Positions 54,568-64,000 of a stretch of DNA of 64,000 nucleotides are shown piece after piece. The translations under genes were made by a program, and so were the position numbers. A model generated the notes under the pieces. That model made no database searches. It was not told the origin of the DNA and saw only the letters and a list, made by a program, of their open reading frames with translations. The stretch covers positions 13,301,890-13,365,889 of the forward strand of contig NC_033625.1 in NCBI RefSeq assembly GCF_001540865.1, read 5' to 3'. The DNA comes from Ananas comosus. Taxonomy: Eukaryota > Streptophyta > Magnoliopsida > Poales > Bromeliaceae. The first letter of the stretch is position 1; each line of letters starts with the position of its first letter.

Positions 54568-56117
54568 TTAGTTTTCTCCAATATCACATTATATTTTATA
54601 ATTATAGTAAGACACATTGATGGGAGAAGAATAGTTTTAGGTGATCAATAATTTTATTTTTCTTTCATACCTTCTCATTTTTATTTCTTTGTCAAATTTA
54701 ATTTATAGATGGTATTGTAAGGTTAAACCATACTTTATACATGAGACCAATAAAATTTGCATGCTTCCTACAAGCCAGCTGCATGATAAGCATTAACTTT
54801 TAAGCCAATAAATTTAAAATAGCCTTAAGATTTAATTAGTTGAAATAGATTTGGGTTTTGACTTACTATTATTTTTTTAAAAAAATCTGCTACAAAATGA
54901 ACACTGCATGTTGATAGAAAATGCAAACTTGATTATTGTAATTGCCTTCTACATTTAAACCATTTAGTTCTGCATTAAAAAAAAAAAAAAGTGATTTCCA
55001 ATCCAGAGACACTACAACAGAATTAGGTTATAGGGACACATGTTTGGGACACTTTTGAGTAAGTGTCCCATTTATGCTAAATCTTAAAAATATATCTATT
55101 AATGCCTAAATATAAAGCCCAATCCAACCAAAAATAAAAGATTACTCTACTCAACCCACCACACCCAGTCCATTTGGCCCGATTACAAATAGAAAAGAAA
55201 AAAAAAAGAAAAATCAATTACCATCTTTTCTTCTATCTTCACTCAATCCACTGAAATTCTAGACGAAGAGCCTTTACTGTTGTCCTTCTCCACCACCGCA
55301 GCCAACGAGATAGAGTTTCGGCGGTTGCTAAATACTTAAATAAGTGTTGGTAAATTAGCAACACTATTTTAGGTTATAACGACACTCTTTAACTGTCACT
55401 ATATACCTAGCGACCCCACATATAGCAACACTTTTTAAAAGTGTCGGTAATTTTAGCTAGCAGCACTTTTTTAACATATACCTACATTTAAAAGTGTTGC
55501 TATAGACCGTTTTTGTTGTAGTGAGATACTGCATTAAACACTAGCTGGTTTATTAAACACGTAATAGTGAAATACATTTAAATCAATTATTCACTCACAG
55601 ATTTAAGAAAAAGGAAAAAAAAAAAGAAAGAGAGAGACTTATTCTATTTTTCTAGCTTGCTTAGGGGAAACTATCAGAAGGTGTTGAAGGAAAAGCAAAG
55701 GCATATAAGTTACTCTGGTGGTGATTGCATCGTAATTTTGTAACATAAAGGAGAAAATATTAGAATACTTTTACATTTTTTGAACTTTTTAAAATAGAAA
55801 CTTGAATATTTTTAAAATGCATTACCAAATTAGGTCCTAACGTACTAATTGATTAGTAAGTGTTGGCACCAGTTCATTGATTTTAATCAAGTTTAAGTTT
55901 ATCTTGCAAGAGATCTTCATAAGGTGCGCACTATTTTTATATTTGAACACTCCCTAAGTATGGTTCCACATCAAAATCAAGCTATATATATATAAAATGA
56001 TTACACTGGAGTGGAAACTGATTAACAGTCAAAGGACTTTCACTCAATCACTTGAATACTAGTAACTTTCACCTAAACAATTATAAGTTGTATGTGATAT
56101 TAAAAAAAAACTAAATT
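54568..56117. mobile_element. TIR element E, copy 2 (with CACTA insertion)
   Basis: Starts TTAGTTTTCTCCAATATCAC and ends ATGTGATATT ... ACTAAATTA. Collinear with 50631-51803 on both sides of the nested CACTA element at 55010. Confidence 0.65.
55010..55523. mobile_element. Miniature CACTA element, copy 2
   Basis: Ends CACTACAACAGAATTAGG and TTTTTGTTGTAGTG, 3-bp duplication AGA (55007-55009, 55524-55526). 514 bp, closely similar to 46938-47446. The TIR element copy at 50631 shows the empty site (near 51080). Confidence 0.88.
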
Positions 56118-56667
56118 ATAATTATGATCATCAAATAAATAGACAAATAAATAGAGAGAAAATGGGCGATGATTATTTTTTAAACTATTCTTACTTCTAA
56201 CATTCTTTTACATAACATTTCTGCAATGATATTTTGTAAATTTAATTGATCTTTCTGTTCCGGTGTCATAAAAAATATAATAAATTAGGGTGGTATACTT
56301 CGTATTGTCTTTTTTTTTTTTTTTTATAACCTTTCATTTTTTTTTTATTTTTCAGCTGTTAAGGTTTCTATTTTTGACCTATTGTAATAGAAATATTTTT
56401 AGAGCTAGATAACTCGAAATATAATGAAATTAATGGTACGAGTAGCGGGCCATAAAAGTGAAAGAGAATACAAAACGCAAACTGCTGTTTGAACATGAAG
56501 GCTGGTGCTAAACATCTGTCTTTATACATGTGCGGAGTCTGACTATTAGACTATCAATAGCATTAAGAACTTGGTGCTATTAAATACAGTCAATCTTTGA
56601 GGATTATTAACTATACATCACTTCATTCAAGGGCCGAAAATCTAATAGCCTAATAGCACCAATTATT
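56118..56667. other. AT-rich DNA with an M4 fragment
   Basis: 56540-56660 shares words with the M4 repeat. T21 run near 56311. No gene. Confidence 0.45.
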
Positions 56668-56813
56668 TTTTTGACAGATAGATAGCACGTCACCCGCTTC
56701 GTTTATTTCATTTAGAAATAAACTTAGCTAGAAATGTGAATCAACTAGGATTCGAACTTAGGTCTCATGAACCAACCACCAAGTCTTTTGCCACTTGCTC
56801 TAGGGACGGTCGG
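56668..56813 (-). mobile_element. tRNA-derived SINE, copy C
   Basis: 146 bp with a perfect 18-bp duplication CTAATAGCACCAATTATT (56650-56667, 56814-56831). Minus-strand box A-like and box B (GTTCGAATCC) as in copy B; short A-tail. Confidence 0.9.
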
Positions 56814-57022
56814 CTAATAGCACCAATTATTTATACTATTAATAGTATAGTCAAAATCAAAAGCGTAACCATTTATTTACAAAAGAGCTAAATCTCAAAG
56901 TATCTCTATACATTTTACCCTTTTATTTTTTCAGAATTAACTGATTTAAGCCAGATAAATTAAAAAATTTTATCAAATTTATTAATAATTTTGTCAAATT
57001 TAATAGTTTCAATAATTTTATG

Positions 57023-57175
57023 TGTTACAACCCAACATTTAAAATAGTCCCATATATAAGATATAATAAAGCTAAATCTTTTAATTCAATTATATATAGC
57101 ATGTTGGTCGGTAGCCAGTTTAAGAAGTTAAGAAAGTTAAGCGTGGTAGGGTGTTACCAATGTCTCCCTAGCATT
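57023..57175 (+). mobile_element. Candidate Cassandra-type (5S rRNA-containing) TRIM/LTR fragment
   Basis: Starts TGTTACAACCC. 57124-57151 reads GAAGTTAAGAAAGTTAAGCG followed by TGGTAGGG, resembling the plant 5S rRNA AAGTTAAGCGTGCTTGGG segment. Cassandra TRIM LTRs are known to carry 5S-derived pol III promoter sequence. No second LTR or duplication was found, so this is a truncated or decayed copy if the call is right. Confidence 0.45.
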
Positions 57176-57357
57176 AATTTAGAGCTAAATTTTTTGTCTA
57201 ATCAACTTGAATAACTCAATTTTTTTTTAAGAAAATGTCTAAAATGGACTAAAATAAAATTAAAAGTGACGAATTTATTTTAGAATGACCTAAATTTGAG
57301 AGAGCTTTTATACATTTTCACTTTAGCAAATATACTTAGCAAAGAGAATATATTTTA

Positions 57358-57779
57358 GGGGCAATTTCATAGATACCCCTCCCAAAGTTTAAAATATCAT
57401 GGATGCCCCTATAAAGTTTAAAATATCATATATGCCCCTATAAATATAAAAAAGTATCACCAATACCTCTACCGTTAGTTATATTATCTTTACCATAGTT
57501 GTTAAATGGTTAAAAATGAGTTAACTTTTAAAATGACCTATTTACCCTCAACTATCTCTTTAATAAAAATGTATGGAGACCCCCTCAACTATTTGCCGTT
57601 TTGAAACGGCTCCCTCAACTTTTTTTTTTTAGTTAACATCCCATTAACTTTTAGTTTTTTACAAAATTAACTAATTTTAGTGTATGAAAAATAAAAGTTT
57701 TATCAAGGTTTTTATGATTTCACCAAATCTAGTGGCTCCATTTATTTTAACTATGTATAAAAAATTAAACAAAAGTAAA
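57358..57779. mobile_element. Mutator-like MITE, copy 3, left part
   Basis: Starts GGGGCAATTTCATAGATACC. Interrupted at 57779 by the LTR unit and resumed after 61298. Confidence 0.75.
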
Positions 57780-58664
57780 TGTCACGCCCCGGGATTCCTT
57801 TTAGTTTAAAACATAGCGGAAAAGCGTCTAAATTTTTTTTTTTGAGAACCCGACCCCAGAGTATGACAGATCCACCACAAATACAGGGAATCCACTGTTT
57901 ACACGGACAGAGTCTCCCCTGTATTTGCACGGCGTCGCACAAGTATAAGAAGTAATCCAGGTACAACCACAACCAGATGAATATACAAACAACCAACAGT
58001 TATATATTCATACACCATTCACCACAGGTTCACATTTTAACATTCCATTTTTAAACATAAATTCACATCTATCAGTTAAAATGTTTCCAACCACAGAAAT
58101 AGGTTTTGAAATACTAAGATACAAAATCCACATAAAACCTTTTGAAAACTGTTCCCTGCACAGGAACTTTTATCTTTTTAAAACGCTACCACGAGGGGTA
58201 GAAAACCATTTTATTTCAAGAAACACAAATTCCTTTATTACATTCCAAAACCAACTGAAAACATCAATATCCAATAGCAAATAATAGAAACTGAACCATA
58301 TAAGTATCTAAGTCATTTATTTAAAGAAAGCAAGGTTAGGGAAGATAAACCAAACCACGGGACGGAACGCTCTATCGTATGCTAGACCCGCTCCTCACCA
58401 GCTGTCCCACTCGGACCTGCTACGTCACCTGTAATGGGGGCGGGGGGTGAGAACATGTAAACATGTCTCCCCTCCCAGTGGGTACCGTAAGCCAAAGAGG
58501 GCGAGGGGTACTCACTAGTCACGGAGAACAACAAAGGTATAGATAGTGGTAATACAATAGCCATAATAAACAAGTAACGAGATGTATATATGTATGAAAC
58601 ACTGCAGCTACTGTATGCATGCGTCAACCGGACGACAATCCAAAAATACCCAATCTGTACACGA

Positions 58665-58757
58665 CCCTCGCATAGAGCACCCGGGTCTGAAAGCATGTGA
58701 CCCTCGCATAAAGCACCCGGGTCTGAAAGCATATAAGCCTCGCATTAAGCACCCGGG
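58665..58757 (+). repeat. 36-bp minisatellite in copy C
   Basis: About two and a half units built on CCCTCGCATAAAGCACCCGG followed by GTCTGAAAGCAT. Not present in copies A or B. Confidence 0.85.
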
Positions 58758-59488
58758 CTCACGGGTTGGCACTCCAACTACTCTTCCGGAAAAGAACACC
58801 CTCTTGCGGTGGATCAGACCGCTGGTGTTCGTGAAATGCGTACATGCAGTGGCGATCAATGCTGAATGCTCAATAGACAGCCGTCGGCAATCAGCTGACA
58901 ATCCTGCCCCTCAGGGCGTACCGACCGTATAGGTCATCAAGTAATCCAACCGAACAGGTCACAGATATCAATGCGGATAAAATCTACTCTACTCCTACAC
59001 ATGGTACTAACATGGAGACAACCGAGTAGAGTGAACATGGGTGCCAGGCTCAATATGTATATGATAAGCAATATAACAGTAAGGGGTGAAAGGAACGTCA
59101 CCGAGCGTGCACCACTGTACCGACTACGGGTCGAAGTACCCACCTGTACGAGTCTGTAACTGGTCTCACGATGGTGGAGACGAAGCAACCGGACCTACGA
59201 AGGGTCCACCAGGTTAGAGTCTAACTCACTAACATGCTAAAACAAATAGTCCCCACTCAACCCCATAGGGATCGGCTTCCCAAAACCGATTGCCAAACAC
59301 GTCGGAAGAATTCCGAGTCGAGCCCTCGTTCTGCCTACGGTTTTCGCCGAACGACGCTCCGGAAATCACAATTTAATTTCCGCAAGAGCTTGGGGCCTTG
59401 GACGATCAGTCCAGAGGTTGTCCTCAGCCCTAACCTGCTGCCAACAACAGCTACGTCAAAGCGAACGGCGTACAAGTCCTTAACGACA

Positions 59489-59520
59489 CATGAAATCACA
59501 TCATTTTATGTGATTTCATG
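59489..59520 (+). other. Conserved perfect hairpin, copy C
   Basis: Identical to 30719-30750 in stem (CATGAAATCACA / TGTGATTTCATG) and spacer. Confidence 0.8.
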
Positions 59521-61303
59521 GCTCCAATGAGTCGTATAAGCAAACCAGGGATCGAAGAAGGGTGATATAGCACTTGCTGTTAGGTTTCAGCATGCCTGAG
59601 GCCGTGCTCACCTTTCGGAGCACTACCAGCGGGAACAGCGTGCGCACGAGCGGCGCGAAGTTCAGCGAATAAGCGCGCACAGCGCGAAGATCTATCTAAA
59701 CCCGCTAACCGGGGCATCCCTAACCCTCGCAGAGGTGAGCATCATGTTCAGCACGAACCCAGGATCAACGTGCTCACCTCCTGGGGTGTCGGGGAGTCGT
59801 CGGATCGCCGGAAAGGTGACCGGAAAGTGAAAACACAGTGCAAGAAAGCAAACTAAATGCATACCGGAGCGGTGGGAGCTAGGGTTGGTCGCCGGCGGCT
59901 GGGAGGCGGGCGGTCCGACTGGAGGAGGGAGCAGTCGGTCCAGGAGTTCCGGGGAGGGTGCTGGCCGGCCGCGGGTGGCAACCGGTGGCGCGGCGGCTGA
60001 GATCCACTCCTCCCACTATCTCTCGGGTTCGGGCTTCCTGGCGGCGTGGCGGCGGCCGGAGGAGGTCGGGGCGGCTACGGTGCGGCGCCGGAGGCCGAGG
60101 GGAAGGCGGTGCACCCCTCGGTGGGCGGCGGCAGCGCCTGGAAGCTGAGCGGGCCCGACTCGGCCCGCACGTGTCTGGGTGGCCACAGGAAGTTCCAGCG
60201 GCGGCCGGCGGCGCGCGAGGACGGCGGGGGACGCGCGCGCCGGGTTGCCGGAGGTCGCCGGGGCCGACTGAAGGGCGGCGCGGCTGAAGTGAGGCATGGA
60301 CGCAAAACTCGAGCCGGCTCGGTCTGGGCTGACCCGAGCTAGCCGCAGGGAGCAGGGGTGGCTCCGGCGGCACTCGGGGGTGGCCGGGGCCGGCAGGGGA
60401 GGACGCCGGAGAAGAGCCTCGGCCAGGGGAGGGTAGAGCTCGGTTTTGATGCTTTCCCGAGCACAACAATCACAAGTATGGCAAGTAGGGGCTAGAGGGA
60501 AACCGAGAGGAAGCCGGGGTGACTTTTCCGGCGGCCGGAGTAGCTCGCCGGCGGCCGGGGCGTGAGCACGAGTTGGGCAGGGAGAAGATGGGGCGGCTAG
60601 GGCAACTGGGGATGATTAGGGTTAGGGTTTCCTTGGCTGAACCCTAAAACCTCACTTACCACCTGACCAAAAGGTCCAACTGACAATACCAATTGAGCTA
60701 GACAATTTGTCTCCTCAAACTTAATTCGGTACCAACAGACCACCGAAAGCTGTTTGCAAGTCCATTACTTGATGCACAGGTCGCCAATCGCAAAAGCGAT
60801 ACTAACCATCGGTGATGCTCAACACCTGCCTCCACGAGACCCTGTCGCTGCCGTCCTACAAGGGACCCTAGCGATCGATGTTCCGAGCAACACCTAAATA
60901 CCTGTTTCATTGAGACCCAGGCGCACCTGTCACCAAATAACCTGACAAGCAAGCTAACCCAAGGTTCGCACGATAAGCCAAGTCGCAAACATTTCATGCT
61001 ATCACATATAGTGACAAACAAAGCCAACACCCAGGCTCAAGCCCGAATACCGCACTCACGCGCCTATACATCGTAGGTCTTCCTAGGGTCAACCTAACCA
61101 ATGGTTCAGTTCTATGTATTTCAAAACAACCTGTGAATGGTGTTGTGGTTGTAACTTGGCTCTGATACCACTTCAAAACAACCTGTGTCATTGGGTTTAT
61201 AATAGACCTAAACACTAGTAATAATAACTGGCCTTAAGCATTTTGAGCCGGTTGTTGGGCCCAACGAGTTATTATTGCTAGTGGGCTGGGTCGTTACAGT
61301 AAA

Positions 61304-61724
61304 TGTTGAGGATTTTTCTATCTTTCTTTAATCTTGGAAGATTAAATTATTCTCAATAATTTTATCTGCATTAAATGCATTAAAAACTGAAATATAATAT
61401 ATTTAAGCTTTTGAACAAAACTCTCTTCTTTTTTTTTTAAATCGATAAAAAAAGCATACATATTGATATAGCTAGTTATGTGATTTATTTTTGATTAAAT
61501 AGGAAAAACATAAAATCTATAATTTATTTCAAATTACTATTACTGATTAGGAATGTGAAATGATACAGATATACAATTTTATCTGAACTCGATTTTGAAT
61601 GGGGTGAGCTTAATCGATGTTGAGTCTGATAGTTTCAATTATAAGTACAAAAAAATGAACTCTCATCGTATTTAAATTTAGTTATGATTTTGGTCTATAT
61701 CCAAATCGAATCTGAACCAAAACC
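61304..61724. mobile_element. Mutator-like MITE, copy 3, right part
   Basis: Continues copy 3 in register with copy 2 (TCTTTCTTTAATCTTGGAAG, then GGGGTGAGCTTAATCGATG). Cut off at 61724 by another LTR insertion, so the right terminus is not seen. Confidence 0.75.
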
Positions 61725-62219
61725 TGTAAGGACTGAGATTTTTTGACTGTGCAACTAAACTCTCGGTTGATGATGTTTATGTGTGTAATCTAATTACATA
61801 AGCACTCGTCAAGTTTCAGGCGAAAATGAGCTAAAACGGAGAAGTTACGCGATTATTAGTTTTCACTTAAGTGAATAGTAACTCCGGTTTTTCGGTGAAG
61901 CCACGGAGTAGAGTTGGCTTTCTACGCGTACCGGACTCCGTTCATAGCGATCCAATAGCTCGTTTCGACCGGTTCAGCTATTTTGGAACTACTGGCGCTG
62001 ACGGATTTTGAGTTTGATGCACGAATTTCGAAAAAATCCGAAAATACATGTTTTATATGTATTTATGTGTTATTCCTTCTATTGGAAAGAAAGTTTGGAT
62101 TTTGTCGTGAATCCGTGATCGATCGTGGTGAAACAAAATCGTAGCTTTGTTGTCTCCGAGGTGCTGATCGCACTGGTGCAATCCGTTCGCGGACACAGCG
62201 CGACATTAGGGAATCACGT
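61725..62219 (-). mobile_element. Partial L2 LTR, opposite orientation
   Basis: Starts TGTAAGGACTGAGATTTTTT like copy B's left edge and stays collinear with it to about 62219, then stops abruptly. Confidence 0.75.
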
Positions 62220-64000
62220 CACACGACAGATCCCCCTGTATTTGCACGCGTCAACAAGTACACAAAAGTACCCAGTAACAAACCACAACCAATGCAACAT
62301 ACAAATAACCAACAACTATAATTTCATACACACATTCACATCAAGGTTTACATTTATATGATCGATATTAACATAAATCACAATCTATCATTAAAATGTT
62401 TCAACCAACAAGGAAATAGTTTGAAATACTAAACATCAAAAATCCAAGAAAAATCCTTTTGAAAACTGTCCTACACGAAAACCTTTATTCATTTAACAAA
62501 CCACCGACGAGGGTAGAAAACTTTTATTTCACAAAATCCCATTTATACATCACGAAAATTCATATTTCAATTAACTAAAAAACGAACCATATAACTAATC
62601 CTAAGCTATCACAATGAAGTAATAAAGGGTAATAACTATACCAGAAATAACCTGGTCGAAGCTCAGACGTAATCACGTACCTCCAGTCTCCGTCCAGCTA
62701 CTCATCACCCACATACTCTTGAAAAGGTGGGAGGTGAAAATGTAAACATGTCTCCCCTCCAGTGGACCGGCAACCGAAAAGGCAAGTTACTCAACCGGAT
62801 AAGAAAGAGATAACCAACATAATGTAACTAAAATACAGTATACAACGATAAGTAACGAACGAATATATAATATATAGAAAACAACTACTGCTACTGTAAA
62901 TGTAACAACTGCAACATACAAACGGATAACAAACTAAAGTATAAAGACCACGTAAAAGAAGACACTAGAAGTATAATACAAACAACCGCTACTATAGCAT
63001 ATTGCGTCAACCGACTGAGAAGTCCAAAAGTACCCAATCTAAAACCGCCGTGTCCGGTCAAGACCTCAGGCAAAAGCCACTATCTTCACACTGCATGAAC
63101 CTAGCCAAAGAGAACACCGCTGGGCTCACGGTCCGATTACGACCACTTTCCGAAAAAACACCCTCTCTGCGAGGGATCAACCCGCTGTGTACGAAAGCAC
63201 TCCGAGCTGTCGAGGATCATGCAATCATGATCAATTATCCAAACGCGTCGCAATCAGCCGAACAATCACCTGCCCCTCCAGCTAACCGATCGGTAGTCAT
63301 CAAGTAAAACGTGAACCACCAAGATGGTCAATATACATAAGTAACGAAACACCAAAACAGGTCCCACACGAGCAAACATAACCGACCACACCAGGCCACA
63401 AAGTATAGTATAGTAAATCATCTACATCTTACCCCTAATACAGGATACCTACACAATAGAACAACCAGGCAAGGCAAGTAACATAAAATAGTAAGTGGAC
63501 ACTGCTCCATGGCAACTAAAAGTAAACAAACGCAAAAACGACCGATAGGTCAACAGATTGTAATCATATAGTTTAGTCAGAACAACGTCCAGCACCAGCC
63601 GACAATCCTACCCTCAGGTAATACCGACCCTCAAAGGTCCATGCGAACGACAAATCAAACCAGACATCAATACATAAAACAACAACCGACAACAGGTCAA
63701 CAGATAAAGATAAACACGCACTGATCAACTAGGTCAACCAAACAAATCGAGAAACCAGACAATCATCACCGAAAAACAAAGTACGAAACGCGACAATCAG
63801 TCGTTCACCGAAACAAAGTACAAAACCGACATCAGGTCACCGGTATCACATATGATAATACTACTCTACTCTACACATGATACTAACATAGAAACATGAT
63901 GATACATATAATAAAAACAACGGGGATGCAAGTCAAATGCATAAGTAAATAGAAGGATAAGGTTAAGAAAACCATCACGATAAAGCTGTACCACTGCTAC
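62220..64000 (+). mobile_element. L2 LTR sequence in forward orientation, indel-rich, cut by window edge
   Basis: Follows the order of LTR copy A from about 28700 to 30350 (CTGTATTTGCACG, AAACATGTCTCCCCTCC, CCTGCCCCTC, GTACCACTG). Many single-base losses occur, mostly at short homopolymers. It is either a strongly decayed copy or poorly polished sequence. The reading frames here are meaningless. Confidence 0.65.

Larger units (their letters stand above)
57780..61298 (+). mobile_element. LTR-ended unit (family L2-related, copy C, chimeric 3' part)
   Basis: Starts TGTCACGCCCCGGGATTCC and ends GGGCTGGGTCGTTACA, flanked by GTAAA (57775-57779, 61299-61303). 3519 bp without coding domains. From the start to about 60630 it is collinear with copy A, including the hairpin (59489-59520), GC-rich island and telo-box TTAGGGTTAGGGTTTCC. 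The last 650 bp are unrelated to copy A's 3' end and include the word GGCTCTGATACCAC (61152). Confidence 0.82.

Noticed and set aside
50631..56117. Segmental duplication of 50.6-51.8 kb and 54.6-56.1 kb
   Set aside because: Both segments end in the same terminal inverted repeats, so two copies of one transposon explain it better.

Overview
The window is nuclear DNA of a flowering plant, and probably a monocot. It is AT-rich, has introns, and is packed with plant-type transposable elements (copia and large-LTR retrotransposons, a tRNA-derived SINE, and CACTA, hAT and Mutator-like MITEs). The one recognisable enzyme gene is very GC-rich at its 5' end and less so at its 3' end, a pattern typical of commelinid monocots. 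I cannot name the species.

Only two cellular genes are convincing. The first, at 6715-7575, is an intronless ribose-5-phosphate isomerase (cytosolic type). Upstream of it lie two TGGGCC site II elements, a telo-box and a short TTAGGG-type array. The second, at 12921-13763, encodes a 280-residue Lys/Arg/Ser/Asp-rich protein with a His-rich C-terminus. It appears to have a 5' leader split by two introns (leader about 10036-12920). Its 3' end and downstream flank are partly duplicated at about 16421-17455, where the coding part is broken. A decayed copia LTR lies between the two copies.

Right of about 18.9 kb the window is almost entirely transposon, with much nesting. A deleted, non-autonomous copia element (19235-25226, TSD CATAC) carries a 3.2-kb solo LTR (21051-24265, TSD CTATG) in its protease region. 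A 4-kb solo LTR lies at 28575-32561 (TSD GCAGA). A related LTR in the opposite orientation (34766-44260, TSD TATAT) was split by a structurally complete copia element (36800-42003, TSD GGAAC). That element has 230-bp LTRs differing at 3 positions and one open 1435-codon polyprotein frame on the minus strand. A related but chimeric LTR-ended unit at 57780-61298 (TSD GTAAA) is inserted in a Mutator-like MITE. A further partial copy runs off the right edge.

Small elements fill much of the rest: three SINE copies (two with 18-bp TSDs), two CACTA miniature elements, several Mutator-like MITEs with 9-bp TSDs, a hAT MITE nested in another MITE, and a candidate Cassandra-type fragment with a 5S rRNA-like segment.

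Two places look like assembly trouble. At 44753 a single N is flanked by an exact 152-bp direct duplication. From about 62220 to the end the sequence shows many single-base deletions and switches orientation within an LTR. I found no CRISPR array, operon or bacterial-style system. The strongest novelty is in the retrotransposon architecture: large solo LTRs with a GC-rich, telo-box-flanked island and a conserved hairpin, and a modular swap of LTR 3' ends.
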